Below, in pieces: positions 1 through 10,989 of a stretch of DNA of 64,000 nt (its first letter is position 1; every line of letters begins with the position of its first letter). The DNA comes from Macrosoma leucophasiata (Eukaryota > Arthropoda > Insecta > Lepidoptera > Hedylidae): the NCBI GenBank assembly GCA_036365455.1, contig JAWQUS010000022.1, positions 2,790,001 to 2,854,000 on the forward strand, given 5' to 3'. Made by a program: the position numbers and the translations under genes. Below the pieces are notes generated by a model. That model saw nothing but the letters and a program-made list of their open reading frames with translations. It was not told where the DNA came from and did no database searches.

Positions 1-402
1 ACAGCTAGGCAACCGAATTTGTTGGGTGGTGTACGAGGTGTACGTGACATATTGGCAGTGGATTTTATTTAATAATCGTTAGAGGAGTAGATTAGCTGTA
101 CTAAACAGCATAAAATTTAAAACAGAAAAATTTTCTTGAGATTCAAACGCACACCTTGTGACCGACTCTTACACCACTCGGCCAAATGTTCGTGATAGAA
201 ACTTGCGAATTTTGTGTATATATTTAGAATACTATTTGTAATGCAGTTTATGTCTAGGGTATTTGCACATTAATGATTGTCAATTTACAGACATAAGATT
301 CCAAAAGCACTTCACTGATTCACTGTTTCAGACACTTTATTACGCTGTTTTGACAATGTTATCGTTCATGAATACAAGTTATAGTGATTTTCGATTCGTT
401 CA
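1..402. other. No gene recognised
   Basis: AT-rich sequence with only short chance reading frames. I see no domain, splice structure or known repeat in it. Confidence 0.5.
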
Positions 403-582
403 CTGTTTTTTTTTTTTTTATGTAATGGAAGTGGAAAACAAGCATGAAGTTCACGTTGATGTTAAGTGATAACTGCAGCCTATAAACACCCACACCAAAG
501 ACCAAGGTCAAAATGCAGATGCGTTACCACTCCTGAGGCCTAAGGTGTTATGCCTCTGTGCCGGAAATTACAGGGCCGTACA
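403..582 (-). mobile_element. SINE-A copy, 5' truncated
   Basis: SINE-A is the commonest repeat of this window. Full copies are about 290 bp: they start with an inverted motif (gagctccagtgacggagctc), run through a cggcacagaggcataa block and end in ttacataaaa plus an A-run. Here the T-run at about 403-419 is the reversed tail, and only the 3' half survives. The sequence resembles 3' ends of lepidopteran LINEs rather than tRNA, so it may be a LINE-tail retroposon. Confidence 0.75.
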
Positions 583-1610
583 TTTTATTAGCAAAGTGAC
601 ATAAGTTTTGTTGTCAATTGCGTATTGTTTTTACACGTTGAAAAAATATAAGTTGCTGGAGCGTATAGAGTTGCGACTGTACGCGGTAAAGGCGCGGGCG
701 GGGGGAATTAATTTAATCTATACTTTAATTAAATTACTAATTAATATCATCAATTAATTTAATCTATACATTAATTTTATTAACGTTTTCGTAGGTTTTC
801 GCGAGCTTTATACATTCATACATTGTAGAAATTAAACTTACGGATTTTCTCGCGTATACAACACTCCTAAACTTGTTCATACACCCGAAGTTTCGGGCGC
901 TTTCCAGCTACCGTGGTCACCAGGGCCATGAAACTTAGTACAAAATAATTCAACACTTTTTTCCATATACACTAGCGCCAACTAGCGACGAATGCCCCGC
1001 CAGAAAATAAACTTTTGCTAATTAATGTCACAATATGGCAGGAGATGTCACTAGTAACTCTGTATATTTTGTTAATTAATATTTCATGTTTAAATAATTA
1101 TAGTAATTATATATTCACTATAATATTGCTCAGTATTTTTTTTTAAGAAAATAAAAATGCATTTAATAATGTTTTGAAAAATATGATGAATTGACCTGTA
1201 TTGTCTATGGCTCGTAATTTTATTTACTCTGGTATTTATCTATTTGTTTATTGGTAGTATTTATTACATTTATCGTTTTATTAAGTATTTTATTTTAATG
1301 GTTTTATTATATGTATTATATCTGTATGTACCATGTATAAGTATTAGTGCCATTATAAATCATTTCACATCTGTGGTTCATTCTCGCTAAGGTTCCTGTT
1401 GAAAACCAGCGTCAGGTACCTCATATACGAAGTTACCTGACATTTACTGAACAGGACACATTTTTGACGCAGCCGTGAGGCACATATTACGTGAAGGTAT
1501 GTACCTAATAATTTTAGAAATTGTGTTGTCTTTTCTTTGTTTATTGTTAGCAACGTTTTATGTCTGTTTTATGTGTCTCGCTGTGTGTCAAATAAATGTT
1601 TCTTTCTTTC
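583..1610. other. No gene recognised; AT-rich
   Basis: Contains repeated ttaatttaatctata-type runs (about 703-780) and taattaa runs near 1020-1080. No supported coding sequence. Confidence 0.45.
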
Positions 1611-1611
1611 T

Positions 1612-1725
1612 TATGCAAGAATCTTTTCCTCAAATACCGCACAACTCTGTTGTGGGCATCTTTGGGGAAGACTTTGTCCAGCAGTAGATGTCTTTCAGCT
1701 GGAGTGATGATGGGAAATATTCTAA
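1612..1725 (+). repeat. RTE-type LINE tail fragment
   Basis: The stretch around tttggggaagactttgtcc followed by agcag and gatgtctttcagctgg then gatgatgg matches the better copy at 15090-15345. It is the 3' tail of an RTE-like LINE, which typically ends in ATG/GAT repeats. Non-coding remnant. Confidence 0.55.
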
Positions 1726-2370
1726 ATATAAATTTCCGAAGTTTTATACCTATTTTGAATTTGAAATTCTTGTTTACCAAATGGCACATAAAAGTGATGT
1801 ATTGTTACTTTTTAAGTAACTCAATTTTTTTAATCTGAAAATCTTCACTGTACGTTTATTATTTATAAGATGCTTTGTTGCTTGGCTCAATGCTGATTTA
1901 GCTGTACAAAACTGTTGAAATAATGATTTTGTGATGTATTATTATCATTACTGTTAAATTATTTGTAAGTGAAGGTATGGAAAGAGAATGTCTAGTTTTA
2001 TTTTGCCAAACTTATGTTTTGTCAGTTCGTAAAAGAGAAAATGTAACATTCTGGTGATGTATTGAACTATTTTAAGTTGTAGTAATTTTTGAACGATTAT
2101 TTATTTAATTGAAAAAATAAAATAAAATTGACTGTCAATGTATCAATTGTATTTTCCCTTAACTTTTTTTTCTTTCGTATCACAAGCAATTAAAATATTC
2201 TCAGTTATTATATATCTACATATGTTCTTATGTTGAACTAAATTTGAAATAAAACACTTCAAAAGTATATACCTTATTTTATTTTTGACTTGATAAGCAG
2301 TGTTGTTATTTACATTAAACAGAAAATTAAACGGCGTATCGGCTGCCTTTAAATATTGTTTATCAATGTT

Positions 2371-2425
2371 TTTTTTTTAATTCTAAACAAGAGGTAATAA
2401 ACCACTTGTTTAGAATTTAAAAAAA
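2371..2425. repeat. AT-rich hairpin
   Basis: Two arms containing attctaaacaag and its complement cttgtttagaat, each extended by T and A runs, face each other across a 13-base loop. The stem is about 20 bp. It could be a MITE remnant or a transcribed hairpin; the sequence alone does not decide. Confidence 0.5.
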
Positions 2426-2841
2426 TATATTCAGAGTTCTTAATAATATAGGTACCCTTTATACAAATAAATACAAGCGCCATCTATTGGTACCTACGTA
2501 AAATCACATGAAAGCGCTATCTAGTGGCGAATGCCCCTCACTTTTCCCAAACTTTACGTTCAGTTGCCAATCTATACCCTATATACTGTATAATCTATGG
2601 TGGTCACGGTCTGACTAATTCGACGATGTTCAGCCTGGTCTTATATAGCTGAGACAGAACACAACCCTAGTGCGATGTAAATTACTAGTGGCGCCATCTA
2701 TCGATAAATTAGTGAAAACTACGTTGCCATGTCATGCTAGCTAATTTAATTACTAATTAATATCAAATAACTTTATTAACTTTACCTTTAACCTGATCAC
2801 TTTAAAAAACTTAAGCTGTATTACTTATTGACTGTTGTGTG

Positions 2842-2905
2842 ATGGCAACGCAGGTAACCCTAAACGAGTTACACGATGACCTCGTACCTGATCAAACCGC
2901 TTACG
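2842..2905 (+). other. Possible short first coding exon
   Basis: An ATG opens 21 codons (MATQVTLNELHDDLVPDQTAY) followed directly by g|gtgagt, a consensus splice donor. The peptide is not low complexity. No partner exon or family is recognised, and a chance ATG plus donor cannot be excluded. Confidence 0.15.
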
Positions 2906-3654
2906 GTGAGTGGGGTGTAAGGTCTCCTCGATCTTCCTCAACCGTCTTCCGGGTATCAGGTCCTACTGTGCAAAGTCATCATTCAAGCTCCATAAGCTAA
3001 GCACGTCTTCAGAAATTTGTAAGTTTACCGAAAGAAAAAGTAAACTATAAAAATCATTATGTGGCAATGAAATATATCATAGTAAAACCAATAAGAAATA
3101 AAATAAAAAACCCGCTACCTAGAAATAAAAGGCCTCAGCATCCCAGCTCCTCCCGGTATTAGGGAAACTTGCCCAATTTAACACATTTAAGACTTTTTAC
3201 AAACTTTTGCCCATGACGGCCTAGAAAATTAAGGCTTTGCCTCGAAACACCGCACTGTCTGTCGGTACGGGCCCATGACCTCTCGTCACCTATCATTATG
3301 ACCCACTCCGTCGTCCTTCGTTCTCGAAGGTTCCTTAGCACGACCATAAACACCCAATTCTATACTACCATAATGTTCAAGATGAACATTCCCAAGTAAT
3401 GTTATTATTTATTAATTTAAACTTTATTATATTTCTTTATATAGTAGGTGTATGAATTAATTCTTATTATTTTTATATATTAAATTAATTACATACATAA
3501 TGTACCTATTGATTATGTCAATGAAGTACCTCAGCAAACTACTAGATGGCGTGCCTGTCTACTTCATCTAATCGACATGAGTAGCCTTCGACATAGTTGG
3601 GTGAAATAAAACTAGGTGTCGCTATTCTTCCTATGGGAAAGAAAACCCAAAAAA

Positions 3655-3927
3655 TGCAACGTTACACTGCCTAAAAAGAATCCTGGAGTTCTTTGGTCAC
3701 ATTGCACGCAAAGACGAAAATAATCTGGAGCAGCTCATGGTGACCGGGGAGGTGGACGGGAAACGGCCGACAGGTCGTTCTCCAATCAGATGGTCTGACC
3801 AGGTTCGTTCAATTCTCGATACCAAGCTGCATGACGCTCTCCACAAAGCAAAGGACAGAAAAAAGTGGAAGGAAATCGTGAAAGTCAAACTGTCTTCTCA
3901 ACGAGGGGATCACGACCCTCAGCAATG
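3655..3927 (+). pseudogene. LINE ORF C-terminal fragment (RTE-like)
   Basis: An open frame reads ...FFGHIARKDENNLEQLMV and PTGRSPIRWSDQVRS, then ends at a stop near 3926. The FGHI...R, GR(S/P)..RW.D pattern is the extreme C-terminus of RTE-clade LINE polyproteins. A related fragment lies at 48518-48780. 5' truncated, no reverse transcriptase core, not functional. Confidence 0.7.
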
Positions 3928-4029
3928 AGGAAATCGACTCGAGGAGGAGGAGGAAAAAGATAGCGAAAAATACGCAGAATTATGGAAAAATACTGAAAAA
4001 AAAATTGAATCGATGTTTTTTTGGCGGAA

Positions 4030-4322
4030 ATATTTATTTTATGTGCGGGCATATCGAAAGAATGTCGAATGAGCGAATGACTAAACAGATATACAATGCG
4101 TAGAATGTGGATGATTGGAGAGGCCCAGGAAGACCACGACTGACGTACCACGACCAAATAGGTAGAGTACTGCCTTAGGGTGAGATCAAGTCTTAGGAAT
4201 CGGCGTGCGTGTATGAAGAGAACGATGAATGTGGAAGAAGCGCGGGAGGTGTGTCAGAGCCGGTATAACCAGCTTACCGCTCCACACTCTCTACCTACTC
4301 CGTAAGGGATTTGGCGTATAGA
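4030..4322 (+). pseudogene. LINE ORF C-terminal fragment, decayed
   Basis: Encodes GHIERMSNERMTKQIYNA, then GRPRLTYHDQIGRVL and a tail that ends in LAYR, with in-frame stops. It is the broken relative of the open copy at 32492-32790 and includes the tail ctaccc/ctactccgtaaggga...ggcgt of that LINE family. Confidence 0.7.
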
Positions 4323-4495
4323 TAACGTGACCATTTTTATCGTCACCCAAAACAGGACATTCTCAAAATTAACCTTTAAGAAACCAGGGGAAAGTGGCTT
4401 ACTAACGAAACTTACTACAGCTATAATGCCCTTCTTTAAGTATCGTTCTAAGCATCTTAGGTATCGCTATCGATTGCTTTTGAGATTATTATAAA

Positions 4496-4682
4496 CTAGC
4501 TGTTGCCCGCGGCTTCGCCCGCGTGGATGTCGTTTTATAAATAACTAAGGAGCCTATGTTCTTTCTCAAAGTCAGCTCTATCTCTGTACAAAATTTCATT
4601 AAAATCGGTTCAGTCGTTTGGACGTGAAAAGGTGACAGACAGACTAACAGAGTTACTTTCGCATTTATAATATTAGTAGGCA
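4496..4682 (-). mobile_element. Short non-autonomous Helitron
   Basis: Read on the minus strand it starts at ctactaatattataaatgcg and ends in gcgggcgaagccgcgggc-aacagCTAG|T. The CTAG end preceded by a GC-rich hairpin and insertion next to T are Helitron hallmarks. Close relatives lie at 47959-48146 and 63094-63952. Confidence 0.75.
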
Positions 4683-4839
4683 AGTAGGCATTATACAAAA
4701 AATATTTAAATTTCGAATTGACGTATACAGGACAACTTCAGTCGGGTACGCTCGCTAGTTTTCTTTACGTTTTTATTGAGATTACCAATAACGGGACATT
4801 TTCGGGACATTTTCAAAAGTTTTCCTGGGACACCGGGAC

Positions 4840-5137
4840 AATTTTTTTTTTTTTTTTATGTTATGAAAGTGGCAAACAAGCGTGCAGTTCACATTGATGT
4901 TAAGTGATGACTGCAGCCTATAGACACCCACACAACGACCAGAGGTCAAAATGCAAATGCGCTGCCACTCCTGAGGCATTAGGTGTTATGCCTCTGTGCC
5001 GGAAATTACAGAGCCGTACATTACCACCTGACCGAAACACGATAGTGCTGAACACTACCATTTAACGGCAAGTATATTAGGTAATGCGGTGGTGATTACG
5101 CCCGCGAGCTCCGTCACTGGAGCTCTACCACCAGTAA
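4840..5137 (-). mobile_element. SINE-A, near full length
   Basis: The T-run plus atgttatg at the left is the reversed tail; the gagctccgtcactggagctc inverted motif at the right is the 5' end. About 95% like the copy at 5682-5970 by eye. Confidence 0.85.
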
Positions 5138-5345
5138 AAATGAAAACGGGACGTGTGGTCACATTACGTGTAGATAGATACTTCAAAAATGACAACTCAC
5201 CATCCTGGCCGAAAGTTTCGTCATTGAGGGCGTCATACTCGTCTTCTGAAGGTTCACCACCACCTTCGTCGTCATTTAAGTTCTGAAACAATAGGTAAAC
5301 GTGATCAAATTAATTTGTTGCAATATGTTTTTGAATAGAACAAAC

Positions 5346-5486
5346 CCCCTTATTCATAAACGTATTTTAGCTTGTGCTGCTAATCTCTCCTTTGTCCTTT
5401 TCTATCCTGCACATTTGACAATGCAACTGACAAAGACAAAGCATTCTAGAGCTAAAACGTATCTAATGTAGGTTTATGAATAAGGA
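5346..5486. mobile_element. MITE-N with terminal inverted repeats
   Basis: About 140 bp. The left end ccttattcataaacgtatt and the right end, which reads as its complement, form inverted repeats of about 25 bp. The interior is also partly self-complementary (ctttgtc...gacaaag). A second copy at 21102-21240 is cut at its right end. Confidence 0.75.
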
Positions 5487-5681
5487 GGTAATATAATAAA
5501 GAGGTAAAGGAGACGTTCCAATATGTGTGGAGCTTGGACCCGCATCTTGTACGCTATATTAAGAGAAGAAGCTTAAAATACTAAATCATTTTCAGCTATT
5601 CAAATCGTTTAATAGACCTACAATTAATTGTAGCAAGTATACTTCATAAACAAGAGTGTCATAGTAGCAATATGGTGACAT

Positions 5682-5970
5682 TTTTTTTTTTTATGTTATA
5701 AAAGTGGCAAACAAGCGTGCAGTTCACATTGATGTTAAGTGATGACTGCAGCCTATAGACACCCACACAATGACCAGAGGTCAAAATGCAAATGCGCTGC
5801 CACTCCTGAGGCATTAGGTGTTATGCCTCTGTGCCGGAAATTACAGAACCGTAAATTACCACCTGACCGGAACACGATAGTGCTGAACACTACCATTTAG
5901 CGGCAAGTATATTAGGTAATGCGGTGGTGCCTACGCCCGCGAGCTCCGTCACTGGAGCTCTACCACCAGG
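5682..5970 (-). mobile_element. SINE-A, near full length
   Basis: Same structure as the 4840 copy, with a T-run at 5682 and the 5' inverted motif at about 5938-5962. Confidence 0.85.
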
Positions 5971-6087
5971 AACATTTTGTTGTCACAACAATCTGGAAAG
6001 GTTCACCAGGAAACAGGAAGGTTGGCAGACCTAGTAAACGATGGGTCGACGATATAGCCCAGACAGCTAATAGTAGATAAAATACAA

Positions 6088-6298
6088 AATAAAAAACGCT
6101 TACACTCACAGCCCCGCAGTAGGTATAAACCTGTCGTGGGTGCCGTTATACACATACAACACAATACACAAACACCCAGACCCGAAACAAATATCTGTAG
6201 ACCATACAAATATTTGTCCCGGAGCGGGGATCGAACCCGCGACCCTTCGAATCAAACGGTTGTCTTACACCGCTGGACCAATTGGGTCGTCAGATGGT
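6088..6298 (-). mobile_element. SINE-C (tRNA-derived)
   Basis: On the minus strand it starts gacccaattggtccagcgg, carries a tRNA B-box-like gggttcgatcccc and continues to gtgagtgtaagcg. About 210 bp. The tRNA-like head with internal A and B boxes points to a SINE using RNA polymerase III. Other copies lie at 40430, 45855, 49018 and 60838. Confidence 0.75.
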
Positions 6299-6384
6299 TT
6301 AACTTGGCCAAAAACCGGGACACGGAAAAGGATGGAGGAGGCCTACACCCAAAATGGGACTGTATCTTACTAACACTACTAACA

Positions 6385-6551
6385 TAGCCCTGTAATTTCA
6401 GGCACAGAGGCATATCACGTAATGCCTCAGGAGTGGCAGCGCATCTGCATTTTGAACTCTGGTCATTGTGTGGGTGTCTATAGGCTGCAGTCATAACTTA
6501 ACATCAATGTGAACTGCATGCTTGTTTGCCACTATTATTACATAAAAAAAA
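6385..6551 (+). mobile_element. SINE-A, 5' truncated
   Basis: Starts at the ccctgtaatttcaggcacag block and ends in ttacataaaaaaaaa. Confidence 0.8.
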
Positions 6552-6794
6552 ATGTATAAGATTATGAACTAACAAATAACACTATTCATAAACTTGCTAA
6601 AAAAGAAACTCAAAATACATACATGTAAACTTGTAACCTTATACAGATACATCAGTGGCGGATTTACAAATTTGCCGCCGGTAGGCTATTATTTTCGCCG
6701 CCCCTATATTCTGATATCGTAGTTTACAATCATATCAATTAGGTATATTTTCTATTAATAAAATTTCAACTTTGTTTTATGCTTCATAATCCTG

Positions 6795-7125
6795 AAGTTT
6801 AGAACAATACAGCCGGAACCGTTGAGGTCTCCATGGATGACCGAGTGTGCCCTGTCCAGGATAGAACTTGTCACAATGATGAGACTTCGCTCCGGACATG
6901 TGACATTTAATAAGTTTAAATTCGAGTCAATCTGATACCCCTGATTGTAGTATATGTGGTAAAGTGTAAGACGTATACCATATTTTGGTTGAATGTGTTC
7001 GAGGTGAGGCTCATCGCAGGGCTTCATTAGAAATAGGACATTGCAACAGTGTCCTGGCAGATCCTACTACGGATGACGCCAGAATACTGTTGCAACTATA
7101 TCAATTGTCAATGAGCTAATGTTGT
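6795..7125 (+). pseudogene. LINE C-terminal (RNase H/zinc-knuckle) fragment
   Basis: Allowing for frameshifts it reads MMRLRSGHVTFNKFKFES, then DCSICGKVEDVYHILVECVR-like text and a short tail. The R.RSGH...C..C....H.L..C pattern is the C-terminal cysteine motif of Jockey/I-type LINE ORF2. Broken by frame errors, inside the hAT-like element. Confidence 0.6.
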
Positions 7126-7197
7126 TTAATTATTTTTTTTAAATGAAGAATGTAATTCATGTGAACGTATAGAGCGTCATGGTCTTTGACCAAGCTA

Positions 7198-7491
7198 TTT
7201 TTTTTTTTTTTTATGTAATAAAAGTGGCAAACAAGCATGCAGTTCACATTGATGTTAAGTGATGACTGCAGCCTATAGACACCCACACAATGACCAGAGG
7301 TCAAAATGCAGATGCGCTGCCACTCCTGAGGCATTAGGTGATATGCCTCTGTGCCTGAAATTACAGGGCCGTACATTACCACCTGACCGGAACACGATAG
7401 TGCTGAACACTACCATTTAGCGGCAAGTACATTAGGTAATGCGGTGGTGCCTACGCCCGCGAGCTCCGTCACTGGAACTCTACCACCAGTA
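7198..7491 (-). mobile_element. SINE-A, near full length
   Basis: Reversed tail at 7198-7218 and 5' inverted motif at 7459-7490. Inserted within the hAT-like element. Confidence 0.85.
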
Positions 7492-7727
7492 GAAATCTTT
7501 CTTTAAATGGAGAATAAAAAAAAAAAAAAAAATCCTGAAGTTGATGTAACCAACTTTTTTTCTATAGTTAGAATCATTGGGAACTATGATCTGAGTCTTG
7601 ATAATTGTAACAGTAATGTTGTAAATAGAAATAAAAAAAATATGAACTAATTCTGCCGCCCCTTAAAATTTGCCGCCCTAGGCTCCAGCCTACTCAGCCT
7701 GCTGGTAAATCCACCACTGAGATACAG

Positions 7728-8065
7728 AATAAAAGACTTATTTATTTTATTTATTGTATTCATACAAAAATCACATAAAATAAATATTGGCAGGGAGATT
7801 GGCGATTGTAGGGGCCGTATCGTCCCATGATAAGCGGGATGCCGCTGCTCATCCCACATTGTCATTTTTACTCCCGCTCACAAAGCACTCCTTTTTAATT
7901 AAGTACTTAAATAACAACGTACACAATAGGCGGCCTTATCGCTAGAGGAGCGATCTCTACCAGACAACCTTTGGGTGGAGAAGATATAGAGTAGGATAGG
8001 GGTGCAAAATAAAACAGTAAATAAATAAAAGCTTTATATATAGATAAAAAAGTAATATATCTATC
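7728..8065. other. No gene recognised
   Basis: AT-rich; contains tatttattttatttattg-type runs and no supported feature. Confidence 0.4.
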
Positions 8066-8350
8066 ATCATCATCATTTCAGCCAAAAGACGTCCACTGCT
8101 GGACAAAGGCCTCCCCCAAAGAATGCCACAACGAACGGTCCTGGGCCGCCCTCATCCAACGATTGCCCGCGACCTTCACCAGGTCGTCGGTCCACCTCGT
8201 GGGGGGCCTGCCTACGCTTCGTCTTCCGGTACGCGGTCGCCACTCTAGAACTCTTCTGCCCCAACGGCCGTCAGTTCTGCGAGCTATGTGCCCTGCCCAC
8301 TGCCACTTGAGTTTCGCTATTCGATGGGCTATGTCGCTATTCGATGGGCT
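8066..8350 (-). repeat. RTE-type LINE 3' fragment
   Basis: Left edge is atcatcatcatttcagcc, the reverse of the ATG-repeat tail, followed by gtccactgctggacaaagg. This matches the widespread lepidopteran RTE 3' region from memory. A 19-base unit (gctattcgatgggctatgt) is repeated at the right edge. Confidence 0.65.
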
Positions 8351-8372
8351 AATATATCTATACTTATACTTA

Positions 8373-8888
8373 TCTATACTAATATTATAAAGCTGAAGAG
8401 TTTTTTTCTTTGAACGCGCTAATCTCAGGAACTAATGGTCCGATTTGAAAAATTATTTCAGTGTTAGATAGCCCATTTATCAAGGAAGGCTTTAGTAATC
8501 AATCATAATCATAATAACATCACGCTAAGATGAATAGGAGAGGGTAGGCAACATTTATTTTACTGGTGAGAGAGCTCCAGTGACGGAGCTCGCGGGCGTA
8601 GGCACCACCGCATTACCTGATTTACTTGCCGCTAAATGGTAGTGTTCAGCACTATCGTGTTCCGGTCAGGTGGTAATGTACGGCCCTGTAATTTCCGGCA
8701 CAGAGGCATAACACCTTAGGCCTCAGGAGTGGTAACGCATTTGCATTTTGACCTTGGTCTTTGTGTGGGTGTCTATAGGCTGCAGTCATCACTTAACATC
8801 AATGTGAACTGCATGCTTGTTTGCCACTTCAATTACATAAAAAAAAAAAAACATTGCAAACCGCGCGAAAGCCGGGGCGGGCAGCTAG
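8373..8888 (+). mobile_element. Non-autonomous Helitron carrying a SINE-A
   Basis: Starts tctatactaatattataaag and ends cgcgaaagccggggcgggcagCTAG, then ta. Start motif, GC-rich subterminal stretch and CTAG end fit Helitrons. A SINE-A (8563-8853) is inserted just inside the 3' end. Confidence 0.75.
8563..8853 (+). mobile_element. SINE-A, near full length
   Basis: Starts ttttactggtgagagagctcc and ends ttacataaaaaaaaaaaa. Nested in the Helitron. Confidence 0.85.
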
Positions 8889-8894
8889 TAATAC

Positions 8895-9162
8895 CTATAT
8901 ATACATAGTAAGTTTTGTGAAGCCAAGGCCAGAAATAATTAGCAATTAGTTATGAAAGTGATTGTGAGGTCACAACTATTCAATATGGTTATTATTATAT
9001 TGCTTATTAGCCCCGCCAAACAGACAGACAGACAGACAAAAATAGTAAAAAATGTTGTTTTGGTATGTGTACCGTGTATATATACATATGCATTTAGTAA
9101 AAAGCGGTTATTTTGATATTACAAACAGACACTCCAATTTTATTTATTTGTATAGATTTTCA
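8895..9162 (+). repeat. Repeat-M (LINE-tail-like), partial
   Basis: Shares the cagacagacag run, gtaccgtgtatatatacat, agtaaaaagcggttattt and the end tttatttgtatagat with 31981-32312 and 62582-62898. The right end in TATAGAT units suggests a retroposon with a microsatellite-like tail. Confidence 0.65.
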
Positions 9163-9186
9163 ATGAATAAATTGCAACATAAAAAA

Positions 9187-9496
9187 ACGTAACTTCACGC
9201 CTGTAATCCCCGAAGGGGTAGGCAGAGCTTAATGCATGGGTTCAATCATACATGCAAACACCCACGACTCGCCGGTTACGTTTTAGCCCATATAGCAGGT
9301 GGCGAGCCTATTGACATTGCCGGACACATTACCAAACTTCGAGGTACTGAGAAACTTCCAGTAAATGGAAAAATCCCAATAGAACCAGAGATAAAGGATT
9401 TAACACCGTTATCTCTAATATCCCCCGACCCGGGAATCGAACCCGGTACATATATACCCGTAGAAGTGGCCTGCTACCACTAGGCTACTGAGGCAG
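9187..9496 (-). mobile_element. SINE-B (tRNA-derived)
   Basis: SINE-B is about 300 bp. Its head reads gcctcagtagcctagtgg with a B box gggttcgattccc, and its end reads ggcgtgaagttacg. This copy is reversed; its head is at about 9425-9496 and the B-box region is partly changed. Pol III-transcribed tRNA-derived SINE by structure. Confidence 0.85.
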
Positions 9497-9834
9497 TTAT
9501 TTTTATTTTCAATTAATGTATTGCAAGTGTGTGCATGAATAACATATAATGGCATATTTACCAGAGGGCCAAGGGGCTTTAATAAAACATTTATTTCATA
9601 TTTAAATTATCCATGAAGTCACAAGAAAAATATGACAATTGATCTCAATTGTGTCTCCGCCACTATTGGCCTCCTGGTCCACAAGAGATTAAATTGAAAA
9701 AAAAAAACAATTTGAAATTATTTTAAAGATTTAAATATTATTGAGGTCATTTGAACAAATAATAGTATAGGTATTTATGAAGTCTATTATAAATTAAATG
9801 TCAAGTATTGCTATTTCTTATCCTGCAATTGCGA
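9497..9834. other. Unassigned
   Basis: Contains ccagagggccaagggg and ccgccactattggcc, which may be decayed transposon ends. No gene seen. Confidence 0.3.
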
Positions 9835-10590
9835 TCCAAAAGAGGCAAATAGAATGCTGCAGGTCCAACTTGACGCTACCAATACCTGGTTGAACAAATG
9901 GCGTGAAGTGCCCCGAAGTCTCACCATATTACTTTTACATTAAGAGGAGAAACTTGTCCACCTGTCCACCTGTCCACCTGGGCCACGGCAACCTTCCACA
10001 ATCTAACTGTGTCAAATACTTAGGATTCCACCTATACCGGAGGATGACATGGAAAGACCAAATAAGAAACAAACGCAATCAAATCAACATCCGATTCAAA
10101 AATCTGCCATGGTTGATGGGGCGACAGTCTACCTTATCCCTGAGTAACAAGCTGAGAGTTTATTGCTCAATAATAAAACCAATCTGGACATATGGGATTC
10201 AGTTGTGGGCCACAGCCAGCAAATCGAACATAATGTGCCTCCAGAGAGCCCAAAATAATATCCTCAGGGTCATATCATCAGCACCATGGTTTATTCGCAA
10301 CTCAGAAATCCATGAATACTTGGAAATGCCAACCATCTCTGAAGAAGCAAAACACTACTCATTAAAGTACAGAGACCGTCTCAAATCTCACCCAAGCCCA
10401 CTCTCTGCACCACTGCTCCAGCCAAGAATTAGTAGACTGAAACGAGCCAATGTGCTGACTTAATATGGTGAGCTGGGACACTGATCCTATCTCGCCCAAC
10501 CGTCTTCATCCTTCAACCTATCTGCTTATAGTTTAATGAGACTGATCGCAGATGCAAGAGGAGAAAAAAAAAAGAAAAAAGAAAATGTAA
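9835..10590 (+). pseudogene. Jockey-type LINE ORF2 C-terminal fragment
   Basis: After a frame break near 9890, an open frame to 10462 reads KYLGFHLYRRMTWKDQI, then YCSIIKPIWTYGIQLWATAS, QRAQNNILRVI and IHEYLEMPTISEEA. These are hallmark blocks of the region after the reverse transcriptase in Jockey-clade LINEs. An A-rich tail (10562-10590) follows. The 5' part with the catalytic core is missing, so it is a dead truncated copy. Confidence 0.8.
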
Positions 10591-10602
10591 TGCTATGCTA
10601 GA

Positions 10603-10838
10603 ATATATGCTTATGAAAGTGGCAAGCAAGCATGCAGCTCACAATGATGTTAAGTGCTAACTGCAGCCTATAGACACCCTCAGAAAGACCAGAGGTATAA
10701 ATGCAGATGCGTTACCACTCCTGAGGCCTAAGGTGTACATTACCACCTGACCAAAACACGATAGTGCTGAGCACTACCATTTAGCGGCAAGTATATTAGG
10801 TAATAAGGTGGTGCCTACGCCCGCGAGCTCCGTCCATA
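10603..10838 (-). mobile_element. SINE-A, internally deleted
   Basis: Standard order, but the tatgcctctgtgccggaaat block is missing and there is no T-run at the tail. Confidence 0.75.
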
Positions 10839-10989
10839 GAGATTAACATTTCTTTGCTTCTTCCCAGTAACATATGGGACAGCAAATCTTTACAGACTAA
10901 GATGCTGATTCTTTAAGTAAGCATCTAAGAATATTTCCAATTGGAAAAAATCCAATATCCCACAGATTTTCAGAGAGCTCATGACTCAT

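Larger units (their letters stand above)
1726..3654. other. No gene recognised; AT-rich intergenic
   Basis: No supported gene. Holds a short hairpin (2371-2425) and a possible short exon (2842-2905), both listed separately. The motif gcgccatctat and variants recur at about 2478, 2692 and 3545, probably as remnants of an old dispersed repeat. Confidence 0.4.
6653..7719. mobile_element. hAT-like element with nested insertions
   Basis: Ends are cagtggcggatttac (left) and the complement of that motif, gtaaatccaccactg (right). They are flanked by 8-bp target duplications, agatacat (6645-6652) and agatacag (7720-7727). Eight-base duplications and CAGTG ends are typical of hAT transposons. No hAT transposase is seen. 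The body holds a LINE fragment (6795-7125) and a SINE-A (7198-7491). Confidence 0.75.

Noticed and set aside
9425..9490. Functional tRNA gene at the SINE-B head
   Set aside because: The tRNA-like part is always joined to the same 230-bp body in many copies, so it is a SINE head. The same applies to SINE-C heads.
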